Shown: positions 28,330-37,129, counted from the stretch's first letter. The stretch: DNA of 64,000 bases from Qipengyuania sp. JC766 (GCF_040717445.1 NZ_JBFEFL010000001.1:1054001-1118000); one strand, 5' to 3'. Made by a program: numbers and translations. The notes: generated by a model not told the origin, from the sequence alone.

Positions 28330-29688
28330 CTACCGTCCAAGTGCGATTTCATCGTAGTTATCGAGGAAGTACTGATACTGGCGTGCTTGGTTATGGTAGT
28401 GAGCGAGTGTAAGATACCCGAACGTCTGGTCATCCTTACATTTCTGGAGGGTTGAGAACAGGTCTAGGTAAAGCTCAGCGATACGGCGGTAAGGCGCTGG
28501 CTGACGGGACTGTAGAACAATTTGCCCGCCGTTAAAAAGAATGCCGAGCTCGTCCTCGAGAAAATATTCTTTATTACTACAAGAATTAGCTTTCTCTACG
28601 GCTATTTCGCCGTTTGCTACAATCACTTCGATGAATAGCCTTGTTTCTCCATCGTCCGGATAGCGCATGTCTCTCGGGCTTCTATCTTCTCGACGGAAAA
28701 GGTTCTCCATATCCTCGAAATCATAGTTGCCGAGATACTCCTGTTCGTACCGACGGACATCAAGACTGTGCAATGATGCAAGCAGTTGAACGCGGAACCG
28801 AAGATATCGGTATCGCTCAGCTCTCGATCGAAGCTTGTAGTCGCGAAGCTCCCGGTCTTGAAATGCCGGATCGAAAGCGCGCGCACTCCATTCATGCGCA
28901 GCAAGAATGCTCTCCTCTGTCCGATTTGTAGCTGCCCTTGCAACTGCGAGTGAACCTCCCAAGAATTCACCCTGCCGGAAGTAAGCAACTCTTCTCAACA
29001 ATCGTTCTGGCCCTGAAAAGCTCTCCTCAGCCGGAGGCGGCTCGGGCGGCGGGAGGTAGCCGTACCAACGAGTGGCCTCATCCAGCAGAGAGGGCGAGCG
29101 ATGCCAGTCTGCGGCGTCTATGTAGAACGAGACCAGGTCGCTGGTTTTGGAGAAAGTTTGGCTCAAAACCCATAGCTCAGCCATAGCCGGATAGAGTTCG
29201 GCATCAATGACGCGGTTTTCTTCGATGAATTTCTCGTAAGTGAGGTTCTTGGAGTGAAGATAATCCTCAGCCTCGGCCAGCCCTCTCGGAAGCAATTCGA
29301 TATAACGCCGGGCAGCACCCGATGAGAGGTCGAACTCGAAGGTCATGCGTTCTGCGATGTAGCGCAACGCCTCCTGCGCCGAGCCTTCCGTGCCAAAGTC
29401 GAAGTGCCAATTCATTAGATCGTGGAAACAGCGGTATGTCGTCACGGTCGTATGTATTGTCGTGTAAGGTAGTTCCTCCGCCTCGCACCGCTCCTTATAG
29501 GAAGCCGGAACAGATACCCGATTAATCCGGCTCAGTTCCTGCGGGGTCCCCTGCCATGGTCGAAGTCCTGTTGGGAGAATAATCTGGGGCTCTCGGACAT
29601 TTTCGATATAAACATCTTGAGCCGAGAGCGCGGTGCCGCTGTTTACGCACACTGCGATGATCAGAAATAGTCTACCAAGTCTGGCCAC
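28330..29688 (-). CDS. Secreted orphan protein with foreign base composition
   Basis: 452 residues. Signal peptide 1-23 ('NSGTALSAQ'), no other membrane segment, so periplasmic or secreted. Mostly helical, rich in Glu, Arg, Tyr and Leu; a Pro-Glu hinge 'PPPEPPPAEE' lies at about 222. The tail ('KDDQTFGYLTLAHYHNQARQYQ') looks like TPR-type helices but no repeat is clear. The DNA is visibly lower in G+C than neighbours and uses TTA, ATA and AGA codons. I do not recognise it; acquisition by transfer is likely. Confidence 0.6.
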   Translation of the reverse strand: MARLGRLFLIIAVCVNSGTALSAQDVYIENVREPQIILPTGLRPWQGTPQELSRINRVSVPASYKERCEAEELPYTTIHTTVTTYRCFHDLMNWHFDFGTEGSAQEALRYIAERMTFEFDLSSGAARRYIELLPRGLAEAEDYLHSKNLTYEKFIEENRVIDAELYPAMAELWVLSQTFSKTSDLVSFYIDAADWHRSPSLLDEATRWYGYLPPPEPPPAEESFSGPERLLRRVAYFRQGEFLGGSLAVARAATNRTEESILAAHEWSARAFDPAFQDRELRDYKLRSRAERYRYLRFRVQLLASLHSLDVRRYEQEYLGNYDFEDMENLFRREDRSPRDMRYPDDGETRLFIEVIVANGEIAVEKANSCSNKEYFLEDELGILFNGGQIVLQSRQPAPYRRIAELYLDLFSTLQKCKDDQTFGYLTLAHYHNQARQYQYFLDNYDEIALGR

Positions 29689-30081
29689 TGATCTTCCTTA
29701 AGGTCGCTAAGAGCTGAACTGTCACTTGAGAACACAGATCGCTAGCAAGAGAACTCCCCAATAATTTTGAGCCGCTGGAGGTAAAATTGAGATTAAAGAG
29801 TGCAATAGGCGCGTTTGGCGGAGTCGAAATAAATTGGTTCGGTATCATTAATTAGGCCAACCCCGAGCCTCGTAAAATCATATCCAGATCACAAAACCGG
29901 TCTCTGAAAGCGCCCCGTTTGCAGCCCCCCCCCCCAATCCCGTACGATCAACGTGAGTTCTTGATCTCTCGAGACCGGACCGGCAGCCACCAGACCTTGC
30001 AAGATACAAGCAGACGTCCTTCCGCCCCACCCCACAAATGTCCATCTTGGAGCCTCCCCGCCCCCCCCGCATTGAGGGGGC
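29689..30081. other. 393-bp gap, A+T-rich half then C-tract-rich half
   Basis: No gene found. The first half (29689-29880) is A+T-rich and probably holds the promoter of the leftward orphan gene. The second half holds an 11-base C run (29925-29935), short C runs at 30023-30032, and C4-G-C8 (30056-30068) just before GAGGGGG (30074-30080) at the next gene's start. An open frame on the minus strand crosses the C tracts but has no support as a gene. Confidence 0.6.
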
Positions 30082-30585
30082 ATGACAGGGGGAATGCAGT
30101 ACAAGGTGTGGCCCTGGGCCACCGCGATCGCGATTGTAGCCATCGGGTACGGGGCGCGCAGCGCGATCGGGACGGTGTATGGCGAGGCGGAGGCGCGCCA
30201 GTTGCTGGAGGCGCTCTCGCGCGCCGGGCTCTACCTCGGCTCGGCCATCGCGACCGCCGCGGCCACGACGCTGGCCCTGATGCTGACCCTCATCGGGATG
30301 ATCCGCCGGTCCGACACCGATTTCGATGATGACACATACCGCCGCGTGGTGCTGATCTCCACGCTGGCGACCGTCACCCTGCTGACGAGCCTGGTCGTGC
30401 TGCTCGCCTTCGTGTTCCCGGTCGGGGAGTTCGAGGCGTTGCCCGACGGCTGGTACAGCACGCTGTACGATGTCCTGTTCGGGGCGTGCGTCCTGATGGT
30501 CGCGCTGCTCGCCACGACAGTCATCGTCACTTACCTGACCCTGCGCCACGTCATCGCCCGCATCACGCCGACGGACGATATCTGA
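30082..30585 (+). CDS. Hypothetical four-helix membrane protein
   Basis: 167 residues with about four membrane segments (about 10-27, 44-68, 85-107, 130-150) and a short charged loop 'RRSDTDFDDDTYRR' between the second and third. Normal G+C for this genome. Start is uncertain between ATG 30082 and ATG 30094; both are directly preceded by G-runs. Not recognised. The upstream C8 run could pair with the G-run at the ribosome site. Confidence 0.6.
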   Translation: MTGGMQYKVWPWATAIAIVAIGYGARSAIGTVYGEAEARQLLEALSRAGLYLGSAIATAAATTLALMLTLIGMIRRSDTDFDDDTYRRVVLISTLATVTLLTSLVVLLAFVFPVGEFEALPDGWYSTLYDVLFGACVLMVALLATTVIVTYLTLRHVIARITPTDDI

Positions 30586-30738
30586 CCGGCGCGCCGACCG
30601 GGCAGACGCACCTTTTTCCCGCTTCGTTTGACTAGAGCGGCCTGAGTTGCGAGACTCCGGGGCATGGCGTTCGCATTCACGACGCATTCCCCCGGCGGCA
30701 CCCCCCGTGCCGCAAAACACGATCCCAAAAGGATTCAC

Positions 30739-31176
30739 ATGCCAACAGCAAAGAACGGTGACACCGTCACCATCGACTATACCGTAAGCCGCACCGACGG
30801 GACCGTCGTCGGCAACACCGCCGAAAGCGGCCCGCAGGAAATCACGCTGGGCGATGGCGGCATCTTCCCGCAGATCGAACAGGTCCTGACCGGCATGGAG
30901 CCGGGCGATAACGAGAAGGTCGCGATCGACGCGGAAAACGCCTTCGGCCCGCGGCGCGAGGAAATGGTCATCGACATTCCCCGCCAGAACCTGCCGCCCG
31001 AACCCGCCCCGCAGCCCGGAATGGCGCTGCAGGCGCAGCAGCAGGACGGTTCGCCGCTGACGCTCTATGTCGTCGAAGTCGGCGAGCAGTCGGTGAAGGC
31101 CGACGGCAACCACCCGCTCGCGGGCGAGGACCTGACCTTCGACGTCACGCTGCGCGACATCAGGCAGGCCGCCTGA
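30739..31176 (+). CDS. FKBP-type peptidyl-prolyl isomerase, SlyD-like
   Basis: 145 residues from ATG 30739 (AAAAGGA six bases upstream). FKBP core split by an insert-in-flap domain: 'GDTVTIDYTVSRTDGTVVGNT', 'GGIFPQIEQVLTGMEPGDNEKV', 'NAFGPRREEMV', then the IF domain and 'NHPLAGEDLTFDVTLRDI', the SlyD order. It lacks the His-rich nickel tail of E. coli SlyD. It speeds proline isomerisation in folding proteins in the cytosol. Confidence 0.93.
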   Translation: MPTAKNGDTVTIDYTVSRTDGTVVGNTAESGPQEITLGDGGIFPQIEQVLTGMEPGDNEKVAIDAENAFGPRREEMVIDIPRQNLPPEPAPQPGMALQAQQQDGSPLTLYVVEVGEQSVKADGNHPLAGEDLTFDVTLRDIRQAA

Positions 31177-31187
31177 CCCGGTTGTTC

Positions 31188-31232
31188 GGAAGGGGCCCGG
31201 CCGCACATCCGGCCGGGCCCCTTCCCTCCTAT
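31188..31232 (+). terminator. Intrinsic terminator after the FKBP gene
   Basis: Perfect 16-bp stem (31188-31203 with 31210-31225, arm GGAAGGGGCCCGGCCG) and six-base loop CACATC, followed after CTCCTA by a short U-rich run. It lies 12 bases after the FKBP stop and separates it from the acylphosphatase gene. Confidence 0.8.
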
Positions 31233-31257
31233 TTTCTGCAGGACACTCTTTCCCCAA

Positions 31258-31524
31258 GTGACTTCGCGCCACCTCATCGTTCACGGCACGGTCCAGGGCG
31301 TCTTCTACCGCGACTGGACGGTCGCGGCCGCGCGCAATCGCGGCGTCACCGGCTGGGTCCGCAACCGGCAGGACGGAACGGTCGAAGCGAGACTGGAAGG
31401 CGAGGAGGACGCGGTCGAAACGCTCATCGCGGCCATGCACGAAGGACCGCCCAGCGCGCGCGTGGAGCGGATCGACCAGAATGAAGCGCAAACCGACGGA
31501 TTTGCGTCGTTCGAACGCATATGA
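31258..31524 (+). CDS. acyP: Acylphosphatase
   Basis: 88 residues, GTG start. It has the family signature 'HGTVQGVFYRDWTVAAA' (catalytic Arg in 'YRDW') and 'GWVRNRQDGTVEARLEG' (catalytic Asn). It hydrolyses acyl phosphates such as carbamoyl phosphate and 1,3-bisphosphoglycerate. A strong terminator separates it from the FKBP gene, so it needs its own promoter. Confidence 0.95.
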   Translation: MTSRHLIVHGTVQGVFYRDWTVAAARNRGVTGWVRNRQDGTVEARLEGEEDAVETLIAAMHEGPPSARVERIDQNEAQTDGFASFERI

Positions 31525-31574
31525 AGCGGTTCATTCGCACCCGGATGCACACCTGCGGGCGGTCTGATTAAGGC

Positions 31575-32162
31575 CTAGGGCGCGACCCAGCGGCCTTCCC
31601 ATTCGCCCATCCCGGACCGATCGAACTGCGCCCGCCGATGCCCGTCATGGGCGAGGTACAGCCAGTCCAGGTGGTCCAGCGCGACCAGCAGAACCGCAAA
31701 ATTCCGCCGCGCCGGCGCTACCTGCTCCGCGGTCGGCTCTACCCCTTCGAACTCGGCCGGCAAGCCCGACGTGGCCTCTTCCGACACGGCGCCCGGCCCT
31801 TCGCCCAGATAGCACCGCCGCGCGAAATTCGTCGCCTCCTCCCACGCCCTGTCCGCTCTCTCCCCCTCGCATTCGACCCGCCCAATGCCCTGCGCGCGGA
31901 TCTGGATCTTCGCCTTGCGGTCGTAGAACAGCACGCCCGTCCGATCCCCTTCCGTGCCGATGAAGCGTGCTTTCGGCGCGCGCGAATCGGTATGGAAGCG
32001 CAGCATCCATACCGAGGAATTGAACTCGCGCAGCACCATGACCCGCACGCTCGCATCCGTCGTCGCAACGACCGGCGCGTGCATCGCGGACCGGCGATCG
32101 TTCGCCGCATTGCCGAGCCGCCGCATCACATCCTGCCGGATTTCGTCGAGAGTCGCGTACAT
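31575..32162 (-). CDS. Pyridoxamine 5'-phosphate oxidase-family flavoprotein
   Basis: 195 residues, split-barrel flavin-binding fold: 'SVRVMVLREFNSSVWMLRFHTDSRAPKARFI' gives the FMN-phosphate binding strand pair, and 'TGVLFYDRKAKIQIRAQGIGRVE' the second. The C-terminal 'RFVLLVALDHLDWLYLAHDGHRRAQF'-like end resembles the proteobacterial group often annotated as PNPOx-like rather than true PdxH, which has a distinct C-terminal dimer segment. Function beyond FMN binding is not certain. Confidence 0.8.
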   Translation of the reverse strand: MYATLDEIRQDVMRRLGNAANDRRSAMHAPVVATTDASVRVMVLREFNSSVWMLRFHTDSRAPKARFIGTEGDRTGVLFYDRKAKIQIRAQGIGRVECEGERADRAWEEATNFARRCYLGEGPGAVSEEATSGLPAEFEGVEPTAEQVAPARRNFAVLLVALDHLDWLYLAHDGHRRAQFDRSGMGEWEGRWVAP

Positions 32163-32334
32163 TGCGCTCCCCTTCCCCGCCCTTCGTTAAGCGTCAAGTC
32201 ATTCAGCTTCGCCTATACGAACCTTAACAGAAGCCGCATCAACCAGTTCAGTTTCGGGTCACACATCCTTAACTACTTCCCATAGGCCTTAGGGGCCGCA
32301 AGGTGGGCGCGGCGATCGACAAAGGAGAGCCGCA

Positions 32335-33345
32335 ATGACTTTCAAGGAATTACTGACCGCGGGAAGCGCGTCGGGCCTGGCACTGGCCATGGCCCTGATC
32401 GCGCTTCCGTCACAGGCTGCCGCCGCTGCGGCCGTTACCGCCACTGCAACCGCCGACGCATCGGCAGCGGTGGCCGCGCAGGACCGGCAGCAGCGACGCC
32501 AGGCCCGCCAGGAACGACGGGGCAACCGCGGCCAGGCCCGCGAGAACCGACGCCAGCGTGCAGCCGTCGCCCCGCAACGCGCCCAGCGTGCGCCGCAAGT
32601 GCGTAACGAACGCCGTGCGGACCGGGTGGAACGCCGCGGAGACCGCCGGGCCAACCGCGCGGACAATCGCAGCGAACGGCGCGCGAACCGTGTGGAACGT
32701 CGCGGCGACCGCCGTGCCGACAATCTGCGTGATCGCGGCGCCGACCGCCGGGCGAACCGCGTCGACCGGCGCACCGACCGGCGGGCCGACCGCATCGAGA
32801 ACCGCGGCGACCGCCGGGCGAACCGGATCGACAGGCGCTCCGAGCGGCGCGCTGATCGGATCGAGAACCGTGGCGATCGCAGGGCTCAGTGGCGCAACCA
32901 GGACTATCGGGACGCACGGCGTGCGCAGGACCGTCGTGACTATCGTCAGGACCGGCGCGAGGCACGCCGCGACTACCGGCAGGACCGCCGCGAATATCGC
33001 CGGGATCGCCGCGAGGCGCGCCGCGATTATCGCCAGTGGAACCGCAACCAGTGGCGCAATGATCGCCGCTACAACTGGCGCAGCTATCGCAACAGCAATC
33101 GGGGCATCTTCCGCATCGGTCGCTATTATTCGCCCTATCGCAACTACAGCTACCGCCGCTTGAGCATCGGCTTCACGCTTGGCAGCCTGTTCTACAGCAA
33201 CCGCTACTGGATCAACGATCCGTGGCAGTATCGCCTGCCCGAAGTGTACGGCCCGTATCGCTGGGTCCGCTACTATGACGACGTTCTGCTGGTGAACACC
33301 TATACCGGCGAAGTGGTGGACGTGATCCACGATTTCTTCTGGTAA
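32335..33345 (+). CDS. Arg-rich repeat protein with RcnB-like C-terminus
   Basis: 336 residues. Signal peptide 1-30 ('LPSQAAAA'). Residues about 50-250 are made almost only of Arg, Asp, Asn, Ala and Glu in short near-repeats ('RRADRVERRGDRRANR', then 'RRDYRQDRREARRDYRQ'), an extreme low-complexity basic region. The C-terminal about 70 residues ('YRWVRYYDDVLLVNTYTGEVVDVIHDFFW') match the RcnB-type domain. RcnB in E. coli modulates nickel and cobalt homeostasis in the periplasm; the extended Arg/Asp region suggests binding of an acidic polymer such as a lipid A glycan or nucleic acid. This is inference. Confidence 0.75.
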   Translation: MTFKELLTAGSASGLALAMALIALPSQAAAAAAVTATATADASAAVAAQDRQQRRQARQERRGNRGQARENRRQRAAVAPQRAQRAPQVRNERRADRVERRGDRRANRADNRSERRANRVERRGDRRADNLRDRGADRRANRVDRRTDRRADRIENRGDRRANRIDRRSERRADRIENRGDRRAQWRNQDYRDARRAQDRRDYRQDRREARRDYRQDRREYRRDRREARRDYRQWNRNQWRNDRRYNWRSYRNSNRGIFRIGRYYSPYRNYSYRRLSIGFTLGSLFYSNRYWINDPWQYRLPEVYGPYRWVRYYDDVLLVNTYTGEVVDVIHDFFW

Positions 33346-33390
33346 TCGCTTCTCGCCGATAGCGAGACGGGGTCCTTGCGGATCGGCGAT

Positions 33391-33431
33391 GCCCCCGGTT
33401 GGCCGCGTGCCGGCCGGGGGCAATCTTTTTT
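33391..33431 (+). terminator. Intrinsic terminator after the RcnB-like gene
   Basis: 13-bp stem with two G-U pairs (arms 33391-33403 and 33409-33421) and loop CGCGT, followed by AATC and six U (33426-33431). It lies 45 bases after the stop codon: a textbook intrinsic terminator. Confidence 0.88.
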
Positions 33432-33501
33432 AGCAGGGATACCGCTCGGTCGGCCCCTTCCGCGTGTTGCGACGGCGCTTCGCCGTGCTATCCTCCGGTC
33501 C

Positions 33502-34170
33502 ATGACGAAGACAGCCGTGATACCCGACCAGGACGCCCTTCGCCGCGTGGGCAAGTCCGTGCGAGAAAAGCTCGAGGACAATCCCAGAGTGCACCGGGTG
33601 CCCAACGACAAGGTGGAAATCTACGCGATCTCGGACTTCCTCAGCGTCGAGGAATGCCAGAAGCTGATCCACATGACCGATGTCGTGGCGCAGCCCAGCG
33701 TCCTTTACGACCGGGACTACGATTCGGGTTTCCGGACGTCCTATTCGGGCAATTACAACCCGAACGATCCGCTGGTGCGAACGGTCAGCGACCGGATGGA
33801 CAAGCTGCTCGGTATCCGGAAGGAAAACGGCGAGTATATCCAGGGCCAGCGATACATGCCGGGCCAGCAATTCAAGCCGCACAACGACTGGTTCTATACC
33901 GACCAGCCCTACTGGAAGGGCGAACGCAAGCGCGGCGGGCAGCGCAGCTGGACGGCCATGGCGTTCCTCAACAATGTCGAGGAAGGCGGGGCCACGCACT
34001 TCACTCACGCCGGCATCAAGATCCAGCCCAAGTGCGGCGTACTGCTGACCTGGAACAACGCGCTGGAAGACGGCTCCCCCAATCCCGACACGATGCATGC
34101 CGGGACGCCCGTGGTGCGCGGGGTGAAGTACGTCCTCACCAAGTGGTATCGCACCCGCAAGTGGAGCTGA
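33502..34170 (+). CDS. Prolyl 4-hydroxylase-type 2-oxoglutarate/Fe(II) dioxygenase
   Basis: 222 residues from ATG 33502. The iron triad is H127 and D129 in 'FKPHNDWF' and H199 in 'MHAGTPVVRGVKY', with K209 for 2-oxoglutarate. 'RTSYSGNYNPND' is the loop seen in bacterial and animal P4H alpha-like enzymes. It likely hydroxylates a proline in a protein substrate (EF-Tu is the known target of one bacterial homologue; the target here is unknown). Convergent with the LOV kinase gene 28 bp away. Confidence 0.9.
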   Translation: MTKTAVIPDQDALRRVGKSVREKLEDNPRVHRVPNDKVEIYAISDFLSVEECQKLIHMTDVVAQPSVLYDRDYDSGFRTSYSGNYNPNDPLVRTVSDRMDKLLGIRKENGEYIQGQRYMPGQQFKPHNDWFYTDQPYWKGERKRGGQRSWTAMAFLNNVEEGGATHFTHAGIKIQPKCGVLLTWNNALEDGSPNPDTMHAGTPVVRGVKYVLTKWYRTRKWS

Positions 34171-34197
34171 CCGCCCTTTGGCGGGATGGTCGGCCGG

Positions 34198-35310
34198 TCA
34201 CTCGACTTTGACGGTAATATCCGCGGAGAGGCCTTCCGGTTCGTAGCGGGTGTCGATCGAACCGCCGATGCCGCCAAGGACGCCGTCGATCAGGCGACTG
34301 CCGGTGCCGGACCCCTTGGGACTGTCCGAACCTGCGCCGTTTTCGACCGGCGGGCCGTTGCGCTCTTCCCAGTGGAGCTTCAGCTCGTCGTCCTGCTTGG
34401 TCCAAGCGATGGACACCTCGCCTTCGGGAACGCTCAGCGCCCCGTATTTGAGCGCGTTCGTCGCCAATTCGTGCAGGGTCAGGCCGACCGGCGTGACCAT
34501 CCTGCGCGGCAGGCTGACGAACTGACCCGACGTGCTGATCCGGTCCAGCCGGTCGGTCTGGTACGGCTTCATGACTTCCTGCACGAGGTGCTTCAGATCG
34601 GTCTCTTCCTTCTGCATGCCTTCCGGCGACAGGGAAGCCCGGTGGGCCGCCGAAAGCGCGTCGATCCGCTGGGAAATCTTTTCGGTCACGCTTTCCACGC
34701 TGGTCGCATCGCGCGCCGAAAGGCGGACGATAGCGGTCAGCGCGGCAAACAGGTTCTCGGTCCGATGACGCAGCTCATGAGCGATCCGTTCCTGCCGCGC
34801 GGCGTTCTCGCGCTCGCTGACGAGGTCGGTGATGTCCCACTGTGAACCGTAGAAGTACTGCAGCGCGCCGTCGCGGTCGTAGACCGGGCCGACATGGACC
34901 GCGTTCCAGAACTTGGTGCCGTCCTTGCGGTAGTTGAGGATGTCGGTGACCCGGTAGGCTTCCTCGACCACCGCTTCGCGCAAGGTCGCCACTGCCGCCG
35001 GATCGGTCTCCGCGCCTTGGAGGAAGCGGCAATTGCGTCCCAGGATCTCGCGCCGCTCGTACCCCGTCAGGTCGCAGAATGCCTGGTTGCAGTAGACGAT
35101 CGGCGTGTCGTCCTGGTGCGGATCGCTGATGCAGAGGGCCATGCGCGTCTGCTCGCTCGCTTCGAAGAACAGCTGCGACGGATCAATCCGCAGCGATGCT
35201 GCATCGAACCGGTCTTCTATGCGCACGGCCGCCGGCATCGGGACATTCCCGGCCTGCGAGCTGCGTTCTCTCTTGGTGGGCGTGTCCCCACCGCCAGTGG
35301 AGCGACCCAT
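34198..35310 (-). CDS. LOV-domain blue-light sensor HWE histidine kinase
   Basis: 370 residues from ATG 35310 (a TTG seven codons earlier is possible). A LOV/PAS domain (about 48-162) keeps the flavin motif 'GRNCRFLQGAE' with photo-adduct Cys94, and 'WNAVHVGPVYDRDG' and 'YFYGSQWDITD'. A short linker leads to the HWE/HisKA_2 H-box 'AHELRHRTENLFAALTAIV' (His182 likely phospho-acceptor), N-box 'HELATNALKYGAL' and the family-naming W-E in 'LHWEERNGPPV'. Soluble, with no response regulator next door. It resembles the monomeric LOV kinase EL346 of Erythrobacter litoralis, so light-dependent autophosphorylation is expected. Confidence 0.9.
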   Translation of the reverse strand: MGRSTGGGDTPTKRERSSQAGNVPMPAAVRIEDRFDAASLRIDPSQLFFEASEQTRMALCISDPHQDDTPIVYCNQAFCDLTGYERREILGRNCRFLQGAETDPAAVATLREAVVEEAYRVTDILNYRKDGTKFWNAVHVGPVYDRDGALQYFYGSQWDITDLVSERENAARQERIAHELRHRTENLFAALTAIVRLSARDATSVESVTEKISQRIDALSAAHRASLSPEGMQKEETDLKHLVQEVMKPYQTDRLDRISTSGQFVSLPRRMVTPVGLTLHELATNALKYGALSVPEGEVSIAWTKQDDELKLHWEERNGPPVENGAGSDSPKGSGTGSRLIDGVLGGIGGSIDTRYEPEGLSADITVKVE

Positions 35311-35432
35311 GGCTAACTCATCCTCGTCCAAGTGGGGAAACTTAACATTCGAACCGAACCGTTTGTACCGATCCCGCGACGGGAATCAACTCGTCGCAGC
35401 ATCACGGTTCGTCTGTTTTGCGCAAATAGTCG

Positions 35433-37055
35433 TCAGCTTCGCGCAAGAGCCTCGGCGATGAGGGTGCGGGTGTTGTCGATTCCGTAAAGCGCGATGAAAC
35501 TGCCCATGCGCGGACCCTGCTCGCTGCCCAGCAGCGTTTCGTACAGCGCCCGGAACCAGTCGCGCAGGTTGTCGAAGCCGAACTCCTCGCGCTTCCCGAT
35601 CTCGTAGACCGCGGTCTGGAGATCTTCGGCGCTCGTCCCGGCATCCATTTCCGCGAGCCTCGCGTCCAGCGCGCGCAGGGCATCGGCTTCGCTCGGAGAC
35701 GGGGCACGCTTCTTCAGGGTCGGTGCCACGAAATCGCGGTTGTAGGCGACCGCGAGCCGGACCAGCTCGTGCAGTTCCGGCTGGTCGTCGAGGCTGCCCA
35801 GATAGGTGCGCAAATAGTCCTCGAGCCGTTCCGGCGTCGCTTCGGTGCCGAGCACCCCGACGAGGTTCAGCAATAGCGAGTACGTGACCGGAAGCGTATC
35901 GCCCTCACCCGGCGCTGCGGTCCCCTCGCCCGCACCGTTAGCACGCGCGAGGTGCCAGACCGGGTTGCCCAGCTGCTTGTCCAGCTCCTGCTCCGCGAGC
36001 CTCTCGCGGAACTGCCAGTAATCGTCGACGGCGCGGGGAATGACCCCGGCGTGCAATTGCTTCGCGCTCTTCGGATTGTTGAAGATGTAGAAGCCGAGGC
36101 TCTCCTCGCTGCCATATTGCAGCCATTCCTCGATCGAGAGGCCGTTGCCCTTCGACTTGGAAATCTTCTCACCCTTGGCGTCGAGGAACATCTCGTAGAT
36201 CAGGCCTTCGGGCTTGCGACCGCCCAGGACGCGCGCGATCTTGCCGGACTGGATGCCGCTGTCGGTCAGGTCCTTGCCGTACATCTCGTAATCGACGTCC
36301 AGCGCGACCCAGCGCATCGCCCAGTCGACCTTCCACTGGCACTTCGCCCGGCCGCCCAGCGCCGACTGCTCGACCGTCTCGCCGTCGTCCTCGAAACGGA
36401 TGATCCCGTTCCCGGCATCGACGACCTCGACCGGCACCTGTAGCACTTCGCCCGACTTTTCCGAAATCGGCATGACGGGTGAGTACGTCTGGCGCCGCTC
36501 TTCCCGCAGGGTCGGCAGCATGATGTCGAGTATGGCGTCGAAATTGCGCAGGACATTGCGCAGGCCATCGTCGAATGCGCCGGACCCGTACCGCTCGCTC
36601 GCGGCGACGAACTCGTAATCGAACCCGAACCGGTCGAGGAAATCACGCAGCTGCGCATTGTTGTGATGCGCGAAGCTGGCATGGCCGGCATCGAACGGGT
36701 CGGGAATGCGGCTCAGCGGCTTGTTGAGATTGGCCCTGAGAAGGTCGGGATTGGGGACGTTGTCCGGCACCTTGCGCAGGCCGTCCATGTCGTCGCTGAA
36801 AGCCACCAGGCGCGTCCTGCCGTCTTCCGGCCGTGCGCCGATGAGCGCTTCGTAGGCGCGCCGGACCAGCGTGGTGCGCAGGACTTCCTGAAAGGTGCCG
36901 ATATGCGGCAGGCCGCTCGGGCCGTAGCCGGTTTCGAACAGGACCGGTTCGCCATTCGGCTTCCCGTCGGGATAGCGTTTGAGCAACCGCTGCGCTTCCT
37001 GGAACGGCCAGGCTTTGGAAGAATGGGCAGCGTCGGTGAGGGCTTGGTTGCTCAT
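35433..37055 (-). CDS. lysK: Lysyl-tRNA synthetase, class I
   Basis: 540 residues from ATG 37055. A class I Rossmann synthetase: HIGH-type 'GLPHIGTFQEVLRTT' near residue 49 and KMSKS-type 'GEKISKSKGNGLSIEEW' near 290. A C-terminal helical anticodon-binding domain follows. It charges tRNA-Lys. Most bacteria use class II LysS; class I LysK is typical of Alphaproteobacteria, spirochaetes and archaea, which fits the taxonomic call. The end lies 122 bp ahead of the LOV kinase start. Confidence 0.95.
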   Translation of the reverse strand: MSNQALTDAAHSSKAWPFQEAQRLLKRYPDGKPNGEPVLFETGYGPSGLPHIGTFQEVLRTTLVRRAYEALIGARPEDGRTRLVAFSDDMDGLRKVPDNVPNPDLLRANLNKPLSRIPDPFDAGHASFAHHNNAQLRDFLDRFGFDYEFVAASERYGSGAFDDGLRNVLRNFDAILDIMLPTLREERRQTYSPVMPISEKSGEVLQVPVEVVDAGNGIIRFEDDGETVEQSALGGRAKCQWKVDWAMRWVALDVDYEMYGKDLTDSGIQSGKIARVLGGRKPEGLIYEMFLDAKGEKISKSKGNGLSIEEWLQYGSEESLGFYIFNNPKSAKQLHAGVIPRAVDDYWQFRERLAEQELDKQLGNPVWHLARANGAGEGTAAPGEGDTLPVTYSLLLNLVGVLGTEATPERLEDYLRTYLGSLDDQPELHELVRLAVAYNRDFVAPTLKKRAPSPSEADALRALDARLAEMDAGTSAEDLQTAVYEIGKREEFGFDNLRDWFRALYETLLGSEQGPRMGSFIALYGIDNTRTLIAEALARS

Positions 37056-37129
37056 GCGGGCAGCCTCTCGCCCAAGCGGCGGGGTGTTGCAAGCGCGAAG
37101 GCGAACCGGGCGGGCCCGGCGATCCGCGC

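Noticed and set aside
29878-31491. A 537-codon minus-strand frame over FKBP and acylphosphatase, crossing the C tracts
   Set aside because: Opposes two recognised genes and a strong terminator; low-complexity translation.
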